Shown here: piece after piece, positions 56,962 to 64,000 of the stretch
How positions within the stretch are numbered: the stretch's first letter is position 1
Layout of the letters: every line of letters starts with the position of its first letter
From: SAR86 cluster bacterium
GTDB taxonomy: Bacteria > Pseudomonadota > Gammaproteobacteria > Pseudomonadales > Pseudohongiellaceae
DNA: 64,000 nucleotides
Direction of reading: 5' to 3'
NCBI GenBank assembly: GCA_002402175.1
Contig: NVVJ01000001.1
Span: 62,001-126,000 of the forward strand
The notes under the pieces: generated by a model
Databases searched by the model: none
Seen by the model: the letters and a program-made list of their open reading frames with translations, nothing else
Told to the model about the DNA's origin: nothing
Translations under genes and position numbers: made by a program

Positions 56962-57927
56962 ATGGTTTTCAGCTTTCGAGAAAAACTCAATAAAAGCTAT
57001 CAGCGTTGGATTGCCAAGAATATTCCCCCGCGCGCTAAAATCACACTAAATAGAAGGAATATATTTATTGTGCCTTCTCGAAACGGCCTGTTTTTTATTC
57101 TGGCTTGTGCATTAATTTTCATTGCCGCCATCAATTATGCGGTTAGCCTCGCTTTCGGTTTAACATTTCTAATGGCAAGTATTTTTATTCTGGCCATACT
57201 GCATTGTTTTAATAATCTTAACCAACTTACGCTTGAAAGCCGTTCGTCATTGCCAGTATTTTGCGGAGACGAGGCAAGATTTAGGGTCTTGCTTTCGCGT
57301 TCGGCAAAGAGAACGCATGAAGCCCTGGAACTTAACTTTCCAAAATCCCCAGTCAGTAATACAGACCTTGTGGCTAGAGACCTGGAAGAAGTCGACGTAT
57401 TTGTGCTGGCAGATAAACGGGGAGAGTTTCATGCGCCTCGTTTGCGGGTAACAACAATTTTCCCTCTGGGTCTATGTCGTGCCTGGTCTGTAGTCGATCT
57501 AAATTTAAGTTGCCTGGTTTACCCAAAGCCGGTTGCCTTCGCAATGACTCAATTTAATAGCGGCAGTTCGGGGCAGGACGATTCAGCCATGCATGTGTCC
57601 GGGAGTGAGGAATTTTACGGTCTTCGCGACTATGTTCCAGGAGACCCTATGCGTTCAGTAGCGTGGAAAAATGTAGCCAAGGGGCAGGGCATGCAGGTTA
57701 AGCAATTCGTCGATTACGTTGACAACAAAGTATGGCTGGACTGGGACATGTTTTACGGCTTCAGTGTCGAGGAGCGTTTGTCTCGTCTTTGTTATTGCGT
57801 ATTGCAGCTTGCTCGCTCTGGAAACCCTTTTGGATTAAAAATTCCCGGTACAGAAATTTCACCAGGAACAGGCCCCGAACATAAACGACAACTACTGAAG
57901 GCCTTGGCCTTATTCAGTGTGGACTAA
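56962..57927 (+). CDS. DUF58 domain protein
   Basis: A 321-residue protein with two N-terminal helices (about 38-80), an exported or cytoplasmic beta-rich middle and the DUF58 signature YGLRDYVPGDPMRSVAWKNV (about 213-232), which resembles a VWA-like fold. DUF58 proteins accompany MoxR ATPases and TgpA transglutaminases; biochemical function is not established. It overlaps the next gene by one base. Confidence 0.9.
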   Translation: MVFSFREKLNKSYQRWIAKNIPPRAKITLNRRNIFIVPSRNGLFFILACALIFIAAINYAVSLAFGLTFLMASIFILAILHCFNNLNQLTLESRSSLPVFCGDEARFRVLLSRSAKRTHEALELNFPKSPVSNTDLVARDLEEVDVFVLADKRGEFHAPRLRVTTIFPLGLCRAWSVVDLNLSCLVYPKPVAFAMTQFNSGSSGQDDSAMHVSGSEEFYGLRDYVPGDPMRSVAWKNVAKGQGMQVKQFVDYVDNKVWLDWDMFYGFSVEERLSRLCYCVLQLARSGNPFGLKIPGTEISPGTGPEHKRQLLKALALFSVD

Positions 57928-59987
57928 TGGATATAAGTTATCAAATACCTAGAGCTGCCCTTGTCTGGTTGTTAGCGGCTGTAATTCTGGTGATTCTTCC
58001 TCAGAGTATTCGTATGCCTGTGTGGATATCGCTGGTAGCATTTTCCTGTGTAACCTGGCGTATATTTATTTTTAGAGGTGTATTGCCTTATCCCGGCCGC
58101 ATTATGCGAGTGCTGGTGGTTTTATTTACACTCGTCGTTTCGGTTACGCAGATGCGTAATATAGGCATAGGACTCGATTCGGCTGCTAGCCTTCTAACAT
58201 TGGGGTTTGTGTTTAAGCTTATTGAAATGCGTCAAAAGCGGGACATATATGTCGTTATCTCGCTGTGCTTTGTAATGGCAATGGTAGCTTTTCTTTACTC
58301 ACAAAGCGTTCTCTCAACTCTTTATATAATGCTGGTGATTACCGCCACCATTGGCGCAATGATTGCCCTGAATCGCTCTTCACTAGTGTCAGACAATGCA
58401 GGTACTGCGCGCCTCGCTGGCAAAATTATCCTGCAAGCAATACCACTGGCGGTCGTATTATTTATAGTATTTCCACGTATAGCGCCGCTATGGGCAGTGC
58501 CATTGCAAACAGGTACCAGCACTACAGGTGTAAGTGATGAAATGTCACCGGGAGACATTAGTCAGCTAGGGCGCTCTGGTGATTTGGCATTTCGAGTTCA
58601 GTTTGAAAACATTTCCCCGCCGCTACATCAGGATCTGTATTGGAGAGGGTTGGTGTTAGATGATTTTGATGGTGAAACCTGGCGTAGAACGCGTACCTCT
58701 TCGTCTTACTCAGTGGCATCGGCATTGGCGGATTTTCAATGGGACTGGGAGGACAGGGTTAACAAAAATGGTAATCCCATTTACTACAATGTCATTATGG
58801 AGCCGACTCAACAACCCTGGCTGTATAGTTTGCACCTGGCTGAATCTGAAACGCAGGAATTTTACCGCAGTCGTAATTTTGAATTGTTCAATAACGGGTT
58901 GATTAGTCAACGATTCAGCTATGACTTGCGATCTTTTACTAATAATCAAACTGATTTAATACTGCTCGACAGTGCTAGAAATCGCAGTACACGTTTGCCT
59001 GAATCTGGTAATCAGCGAAGCAGGGAATTTGCCACGCAGCTGCGGGATTCTGTTGCCAGCGATCGAGACTATGTTTACGCGGTATTATCTCATTTTCAAC
59101 AGAATGAATATTTTTACACGCTAAATCCTGCGTTACTGGCCGAGGATAGAGTAGATGATTTTTTGTTCAATACACTGGAAGGTTTTTGTGAGCATTACGC
59201 CAGCTCTTTTACTTTTCTGATGCGATCTGTTGGGATTCCGGCGCGGGTTGTCGTGGGTTATCAGGGAGCAGAATATAACCGCTTTGAAAATTACATGATG
59301 GTTTATCAATACAATGCTCATGCCTGGAGCGAAGTATGGCTGGAAGGGGAAGGCTGGGTTCGGTTCGACCCTACTGGAGCCGTATCGCCGGAAAGAGTTG
59401 AACTGGGAATGGAGGCAGCTTTGGGCGATGATCCTGCTTTCATGGAAGACGGGTTGTTTTCAGGATTGCTGCGGGGAAATCTAAACTGGTTCAACACACT
59501 TCGTCTTAGGCTGGACGCTATAGAATACGAATGGAATAGGCGAGTCGTAAATTACGACGAAGAAGTTCAGTTTGAATTTTTTACCAAACTGTTTGGAGAA
59601 GTAACAGAACAAAAAGTGCTGTTGCTTATGGGAGGGCTTGCCAGCCTGGTAATACTGGCAATAGGACTTACTGTTATTAGAATTGAGCCTCGATCAAAGC
59701 GGGCGCCATTAGATAAATTTTATTTTAAAATTTGCAAAGAGCTTGGGAAAATTAACCTGGAAAGAAAGCAGGGAGAGGGGCCTATTGCGTATCGAAATCG
59801 TGTCTGTGTGGCCAGGCCCGATTTGAGCGAAACAATGTTTGAACTTACTGATCTTTACGTCAAGCTGAGCTACGGTGAGAATTCGCAAAACGATGCACAA
59901 TTGAAAGTGGAAATAAAAAACCTTAAAGTGATGTTTGCTCGTTTAAAGTCGCATCTGGGCCCTCTTGCTCGCCTAAAACAGACATAA
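57927..59987 (+). CDS. TgpA-like membrane transglutaminase-domain protein
   Basis: A 686-residue membrane protein. Six or so N-terminal helices (about 10-190), a large periplasmic region with a transglutaminase/protease-like domain, one more helix (about 560-580) and a cytoplasmic DUF4129-type tail. The catalytic triad is visible: Cys421 (EGFCEHYASSF), His465 (YNAHAWSEVW) and Asp481 (RFDPTG). It matches TgpA of P. aeruginosa, encoded after moxR and DUF58 genes in the same order and reported as essential there; the substrate is uncertain. Start and stop are well defined. Confidence 0.93.
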   Translation: MDISYQIPRAALVWLLAAVILVILPQSIRMPVWISLVAFSCVTWRIFIFRGVLPYPGRIMRVLVVLFTLVVSVTQMRNIGIGLDSAASLLTLGFVFKLIEMRQKRDIYVVISLCFVMAMVAFLYSQSVLSTLYIMLVITATIGAMIALNRSSLVSDNAGTARLAGKIILQAIPLAVVLFIVFPRIAPLWAVPLQTGTSTTGVSDEMSPGDISQLGRSGDLAFRVQFENISPPLHQDLYWRGLVLDDFDGETWRRTRTSSSYSVASALADFQWDWEDRVNKNGNPIYYNVIMEPTQQPWLYSLHLAESETQEFYRSRNFELFNNGLISQRFSYDLRSFTNNQTDLILLDSARNRSTRLPESGNQRSREFATQLRDSVASDRDYVYAVLSHFQQNEYFYTLNPALLAEDRVDDFLFNTLEGFCEHYASSFTFLMRSVGIPARVVVGYQGAEYNRFENYMMVYQYNAHAWSEVWLEGEGWVRFDPTGAVSPERVELGMEAALGDDPAFMEDGLFSGLLRGNLNWFNTLRLRLDAIEYEWNRRVVNYDEEVQFEFFTKLFGEVTEQKVLLLMGGLASLVILAIGLTVIRIEPRSKRAPLDKFYFKICKELGKINLERKQGEGPIAYRNRVCVARPDLSETMFELTDLYVKLSYGENSQNDAQLKVEIKNLKVMFARLKSHLGPLARLKQT

Positions 59988-60002
59988 AACCTCTCGTTCA
60001 AA

Positions 60003-60020
60003 TTTTATCAGCAGATAAAA
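60003..60020. terminator. A/T-rich hairpin after the transglutaminase gene
   Basis: TTTTATC (60003-60009) and GATAAAA (60014-60020) form a perfect 7-bp stem with the loop AGCA. There is no T-run after it, and the stem is A/T-rich, so termination strength is doubtful. Confidence 0.3.
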
Positions 60021-60085
60021 CTCCGCCTTGCGCTTCGATAATGTTACATTCCTAGAAATTGATTAAAATAATAAGAGATAACACC

Positions 60086-62320
60086 ATGGCCAAACTATCC
60101 TGCATAGCACTCGCATTCATTATTTTGCTTTCCGCTTGCTCTCAAGAGCCAGAAGACGTGTCAGCTGTCGATTCTCGCGGCGTTGAAATTCGTTGGACCA
60201 GCTACGGTATTCCCCATGTAAAAGCAGATTCCTGGAAAGGTCTGGGCTTCGGCCTGGCAAATGCCGTCGCTACCGATGCCGTTTGTGTATTGGCTCGCGA
60301 ACTGATTGTGGTAAGAGGGGAGCAGGCGAAATACTTTGGTGCCAGCGAGGATAATATAAACAGCGATGCGTTCCATAAGGCATTACTTCATTCAGAAAAA
60401 CTTAATCAATACTTAGATTATGCATCGGATGAAAGCCAGGCTATGAACGTGGGATATGTAGAAGGCTACAATCATTTTATTGAGGCCCATGCCGGCCAGC
60501 TACCAGCTTCTTGTAATGAACAGCCATGGGTTAAGTCTATCGAGTTAAATGATATGGCGCGCCTTGGCATAGGCGTAGGCATACGCTATGGACTAGGACG
60601 TGTGACCGATGCAATTGTCACAGCTGAACCGGGTTTATCCCTGGCCGCAGCAGAACCTCTTGATTTGTTCGTGGACGTAGAAACGATAGGCAGTAACGCC
60701 GTAGCCTTTGGTAAGGAATTAACCGAAAACGGCCGCGGTATCATGCTAGGAAACCCCCATTATCCATGGCATGGGGCTTCAAGGTTCCATCTTGCCCATC
60801 TAACTCTGCCCGGTGAAGTTGATATTATGGGGGTAGGGCTAATAACCACACCTATGATCGCTATTGGCTTCACCTCCAAGGTAGCCTGGAGTCATACGGT
60901 TTCGACCGCCTTGAGGTTTACCATGTTCAGGCTGGAACTGGTGCCTGGGAATGCTATGGCCTACAGAGTAGGCGACAAGGTAAATCCTATTGAACCTATT
61001 ACGGTCGATATTGAAACCCCATCGGGCTCTGTTAGCAGGACTGCCTATATGACTCACCTGGGTCCGGTGGTAGTGAGTGATACTACGCCATGGAGTGAGC
61101 AGTATGTGTATGTCATGCGCGATGTAAACTACGAAAACTACCGCGGCAGTGACCAGTACCGAGAAATACAACAAGCACAGAATGTAAGCGATTTGCGTGC
61201 CGCGCTTGGTCGTTATCAGGGAGCTTCGTTTGTGAACACCATCGCCGCCGATAGCTCCGGTGGTGCCTTGTATGCCGACATGTCGGCTATTCCCAATGTG
61301 TCCGCTGCTTTGATTGAGCGTTGTGAAGTTGGTAATGGTGGTCGCGTTATAACCTTAAATGGGTCGGATGAAGCCTGTAATTGGCAAATTGATTCTACCG
61401 CCGCCGCTCCTGGCTTAATGCCTCCTTCCGAGCAGCCTAGCTTGATTACTGACAGCTATGTGACTAACAGCAATGATTCATACTGGTTATCAAATCCGGA
61501 TTCGCGTCTCGAGGGCTTCTCGCCAATAATCGGTAATGAATTGTCTACTCGAACACTGCGTACTCGCGCTGGCTTAAACCTGGTTGAGGAAATTCTAAAC
61601 TCTGGTGAGCCGGTTAATCCCAGTACCGTGCAGAATATGTTATTCAGTCATCGAAACTACGGCGCCGAACTGCTGCTGGATGATATTTTGAGTGTTTGCG
61701 AGCTCAAACAAGTACCAGAGTTAGCTGAGGCTTGTGATGTTCTTTCTAACTGGGATCGAAAGCAGGATGTTAATAGTGTCGGTGCTCATGTGTATGGTGA
61801 GTTCTGGAGAGCCGCTAGCTCTATCAGTGAACACTTTACCGTCGCTTTTGATGTTAGCGACCCTGTTCATACGCCAAGAGGGCTTACTATAGATCGCAGT
61901 GAAACACAGGACTATGTAATAGAGTCTTTAACAGCGGCGGTTTCGCGTTTGCAGGAGGTAAATATACCCTTAGATGCTAAGTGGGGTGATGTACAGTTTG
62001 CAATGCGTAACGGTGAAAAAATTGGTATTCCCGGCGGTAGTGGTGGTAGTGGAATGTTCAGCGTTATTAGCGCTCGATTAAATGCTGAGCTTCAGGGTTA
62101 CAACCCTATTCGTGCCGGCAACAGCTATATACAGGTAGTAACCTGGAACGACGACGGTACTCCTGATGCCAGAGCCATACTCACTTACTCGCAATCCCCT
62201 GAGCCGGACTCCGCTCATTATTCGGATATGACTAAGCTGTATTCAAACAGCGAGTGGATTAGCTTGCCTTTTACCGACGATCAGATTGAAGGCGATTTGA
62301 AGCGAACAGAAACCTTCTAG
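60086..62320 (+). CDS. Penicillin/acyl-homoserine-lactone acylase family lipoprotein
   Basis: An N-terminal-nucleophile amidase of 744 residues. A lipoprotein signal ends FIILLSACS (Cys18; Ser at +2 predicts the outer membrane). After an alpha chain and spacer, the beta chain should begin at Ser203 (ETIGSNAVAFGKELT), followed by MLGNPHYPWHGASRFHLAHLTLPG, IAIGFTSKVAWSHTVSTALRFTMFRLEL and MTHLGPVVV. This pattern is closest to aculeacin A and AhlM-type acylases that cut long-chain acyl amides, including acyl-homoserine lactones. I use ATG 60086; an open frame to 60059 is not needed. No luxI/luxR gene is in the window, so the substrate is open. Confidence 0.9.
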   Translation: MAKLSCIALAFIILLSACSQEPEDVSAVDSRGVEIRWTSYGIPHVKADSWKGLGFGLANAVATDAVCVLARELIVVRGEQAKYFGASEDNINSDAFHKALLHSEKLNQYLDYASDESQAMNVGYVEGYNHFIEAHAGQLPASCNEQPWVKSIELNDMARLGIGVGIRYGLGRVTDAIVTAEPGLSLAAAEPLDLFVDVETIGSNAVAFGKELTENGRGIMLGNPHYPWHGASRFHLAHLTLPGEVDIMGVGLITTPMIAIGFTSKVAWSHTVSTALRFTMFRLELVPGNAMAYRVGDKVNPIEPITVDIETPSGSVSRTAYMTHLGPVVVSDTTPWSEQYVYVMRDVNYENYRGSDQYREIQQAQNVSDLRAALGRYQGASFVNTIAADSSGGALYADMSAIPNVSAALIERCEVGNGGRVITLNGSDEACNWQIDSTAAAPGLMPPSEQPSLITDSYVTNSNDSYWLSNPDSRLEGFSPIIGNELSTRTLRTRAGLNLVEEILNSGEPVNPSTVQNMLFSHRNYGAELLLDDILSVCELKQVPELAEACDVLSNWDRKQDVNSVGAHVYGEFWRAASSISEHFTVAFDVSDPVHTPRGLTIDRSETQDYVIESLTAAVSRLQEVNIPLDAKWGDVQFAMRNGEKIGIPGGSGGSGMFSVISARLNAELQGYNPIRAGNSYIQVVTWNDDGTPDARAILTYSQSPEPDSAHYSDMTKLYSNSEWISLPFTDDQIEGDLKRTETF

Positions 62321-62357
62321 TTAATTGCAGGGGATTGATTGTTGACCCTGGTTTATA

Positions 62358-62388
62358 AGGTGAAGTTAGCTACCAGCTAACTTCACCT
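62358..62388 (-). terminator. Strong 14-bp hairpin overlapping the end of the SUI1/YciH gene
   Basis: AGGTGAAGTTAGCT (62358-62371) and AGCTAACTTCACCT (62375-62388) are exact reverse complements around a 3-base loop. The right arm and loop lie inside the last codons of the minus-strand gene, and the stop codon is in the stem. No T-run follows on either strand. It lies between two convergent genes and may protect or end both transcripts. Confidence 0.55.
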
Positions 62389-62722
62389 GTTTGAATAATC
62401 CGTCCAGGTGCTGTTTTATTTTTTCCCTGTGCTCGCCCTGAATTTCGATTACTCCATCCTTAACGGTACCGCCGCAGCCACATAGTGTCTTGAGCTGCTT
62501 GCTTAAGGCCTTGAGTTCTTTCTCGTCAATTTGCAGCCCCGAAACGAGAGTAACGCCTTTACCTTTCCGTCCCTTGGTTTCTTTTCCAATTCTAATTATC
62601 TGTTCTTTGATTGGTACGTTGGGCATGGCCGCTATACGGCAACGACATTTTTTCAATGGCTTGTGGCAACCAGGGCAGTTGCCTGAGCCGGCAGTTGTAT
62701 AAACCAGGCGGGAATTACTCAT
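62366..62722 (-). CDS. yciH: SUI1/YciH-type translation initiation factor homologue
   Basis: A 118-residue protein of the eIF1 (SUI1) family. The C-terminal fold shows KGKGVTLVSGLQ, LKALSKQLKTLCGCGGTVKDGVIEIQGEHREKI, as in E. coli YciH. The N-terminus has a zinc-ribbon-like cysteine set (GNCPGCHKPLKKCRC). YciH can discriminate against weak initiation in vitro; its cellular role in bacteria is minor or stress-linked. The last codons are part of a strong hairpin. The gene is 36 bases downstream of batD on the same strand. Confidence 0.92.
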   Translation of the reverse strand: MSNSRLVYTTAGSGNCPGCHKPLKKCRCRIAAMPNVPIKEQIIRIGKETKGRKGKGVTLVSGLQIDEKELKALSKQLKTLCGCGGTVKDGVIEIQGEHREKIKQHLDGLFKQVKLAGS

Positions 62723-62758
62723 AAGTACGCAGATAATTTTGCGAAGTAAGCAAGGGCG

Positions 62759-64000
62759 TTACGCTTTGTAAAGCGGCGGAAGGCAGTACAAGTCTTCTTG
62801 CTTGCGGGTTTTGGTGGATTTCTTTTTCTGTTTACGTAGTTCGGATACAAGGCTTAACAAAGACTGTGAACTAAATTCTGTGTTGTTACTGCTGTTATAC
62901 AAACTGCTTTGTATTTGTGTCGCGTATTCGCGCAGTTCGAGAACTTCTGTTTGCTGCAATATGTCTTCCATACTTTTGATAGAGTGTTTATCAAGAAAGT
63001 GGTCGCACCATTGTATTAGAGACTCTCTAGTGGAAATGGAATTATTTTCGCGACAGGCTCGTTGTAGTTGTTTGAATGCAATCGCTTCATTATTTGCTGC
63101 GCTGTAGTGCGCTAGAATCTGCAATCGTTTTTGATTGGCAAATGCTTTTATTTCTTGTTTGTGGTTAGCAATAATAAGGTTATAAATGCTCAAAGTTACT
63201 ATGATAAAGGCAAGTGCAATTGCAAGATTCATCCAGAATGAATCAACTTCTATGAACTCAGCCGCATTTTGCTCATCAATCATATCTTGATCGACTATCG
63301 GTGCGGCGGCGAGCAAATCTTCAATATTCTCAGTGCTGGCTATTGCCTGCTCTGATGGAACAATTCCTTCAATTGTAGCAACTATAATTCGCGTAGCGGG
63401 AACAATTGTAGCTTCCAACTGGTCAGTGTCGATGTTCCACCAGGGAATAGAAATTTGCGGAATAAGGATATCTCCGCTAGTGATGGGGACCATTGATGTT
63501 GTTTCAATTCTTGTTCCAACAATAGCGCCATCAACAAAAGTACGCTGTATATCCGGTGGATCCGGGTATAGATTTAGCCCGTCTATTTCGCTGGGGCCAA
63601 AAGGGGGTAACACCGCGCCATCAAGCCCTTCAGCAATCATAGTCAGTGTGCGAGTAACGCTGTCACCTACTTTGAGTGAATTGAGGTCAGTACTCCAGCT
63701 TTCTTCAACAGTAAGGTTTGATACCGGCAACCAGAAATCTGTATTTTGTACGCTAGCGGGGCGTTCTTTTACATCAATAGTAATGCCTTCGATGAAAGCC
63801 GTTACCCGACGTGTATTCAAATTACGGAACACAAAGTTGCTGGAGCCGTCTGTCACTTCTCCGCGAAAAAGAATGTCTGGTATTTCAAGTGGTCCGCTAC
63901 GCTGAGGGAACACAACATAGCGTTTTTCGTACACGCCATAGCGTGCGCCGTCTATCAATTTCTCATACTGGTTTGGCGATCCGATTAGTTGAATAACGGA
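62759..64000 (-). CDS. batD: BatD/oxygen-tolerance family protein, 5' end beyond the window
   Basis: The C-terminal 413 or so residues of a BatD protein; the frame stays open to the window edge (last codons read SVIQLIGSPNQYEK before LIDGARYGVYEKRY), so the start is missing. Seen: the Ig-like block YVVFPQRSGPLEIPDILFRGEV, SLKVGDSVTRTLTMIAEGLDGAVLPPF, one membrane helix (about residues 245-265 of the visible part) and a cytoplasmic helical tail. BatD works with MoxR and VWA proteins BatA/BatB in the envelope. The other bat genes probably lie past 64000. Confidence 0.88.
   Translation of the reverse strand, partial: SVIQLIGSPNQYEKLIDGARYGVYEKRYVVFPQRSGPLEIPDILFRGEVTDGSSNFVFRNLNTRRVTAFIEGITIDVKERPASVQNTDFWLPVSNLTVEESWSTDLNSLKVGDSVTRTLTMIAEGLDGAVLPPFGPSEIDGLNLYPDPPDIQRTFVDGAIVGTRIETTSMVPITSGDILIPQISIPWWNIDTDQLEATIVPATRIIVATIEGIVPSEQAIASTENIEDLLAAAPIVDQDMIDEQNAAEFIEVDSFWMNLAIALAFIIVTLSIYNLIIANHKQEIKAFANQKRLQILAHYSAANNEAIAFKQLQRACRENNSISTRESLIQWCDHFLDKHSIKSMEDILQQTEVLELREYATQIQSSLYNSSNNTEFSSQSLLSLVSELRKQKKKSTKTRKQEDLYCLPPLYKA

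Overview
The window is a stretch of core chromosome from a gammaproteobacterium, most like the Pseudomonadales/Cellvibrionales group. The protein families are gammaproteobacterial (fused NuoCD, CsiV, FimV, SthA, NqrM, PrmB, Mfd). From memory, the gene order S-methyl-thioinosine phosphorylase / csiV / mfd / gap / nqrABCDEF / apbE / nqrM / sthA, and later leuCD / asd / fimV / truA / trpF / accD / folC / SPOR / cvpA / purF, matches Pseudomonas aeruginosa blocks. Base composition looks moderate. The Na+-pumping NQR suggests a marine or brackish habitat (inference). I see no rRNA, tRNA, CRISPR array, prophage or insertion sequence.

Layout. 1-6.8 kb: an FkbM-type methyltransferase, a 456-base gap, a nucleoside phosphorylase, csiV and mfd. 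7.0-15.8 kb: a long-form gap gene, then nqrA-F with its two maturation genes apbE (attaches FMN) and nqrM (iron delivery). 15.8-17.8 kb: sthA (NADPH/NADH transhydrogenase) and a CBS-pair protein. 17.8-18.5 kb: a non-coding gap with a dense set of inverted repeats. 18.5-33.2 kb: the complete 13-gene nuo operon (complex I, nuoC and nuoD fused). NADH made by Gap can thus feed two quinone reductases encoded side by side, one exporting Na+ and one H+, with SthA balancing NADPH and NADH.

33.3-37.9 kb: small housekeeping genes: an orphan RnfG-like protein with a degenerate flavin site, a methyltransferase, gpsA, a DUF4389 membrane protein with a histone H1-like tail, sixA and a DUF4892 protein. 37.9-40.5 kb: folE, prmB and aroC. 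40.6-55.8 kb: a long co-directional biosynthetic run leuC-leuD-asd-fimV-truA-trpF-trpB-trpA-accD-folC-SPOR-cvpA-purF. leuB is missing from its usual place and trpBA sit between trpF and accD. trpF seems to start at AUU. 55.9-60.0 kb: moxR, DUF58 and transglutaminase (TgpA-like) genes. 60.1-62.3 kb: a lipoprotein of the acyl-homoserine-lactone/aculeacin acylase family. 62.4-64.0 kb, minus strand: a SUI1/YciH factor and the C-terminal part of BatD, cut by the window edge.

The most unusual items are the multi-stem region upstream of nuo (18051-18240), switch-like repeats upstream of the CBS gene (17243-17332), the RnfG-like orphan (33331-33987), the AUU start of trpF (48156), the H1-like tail on the DUF4389 protein, and two short phased tandem repeats in operon gaps (50885-50917 and 56895-56946). 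No single gene cluster here looks like a wholly new system.
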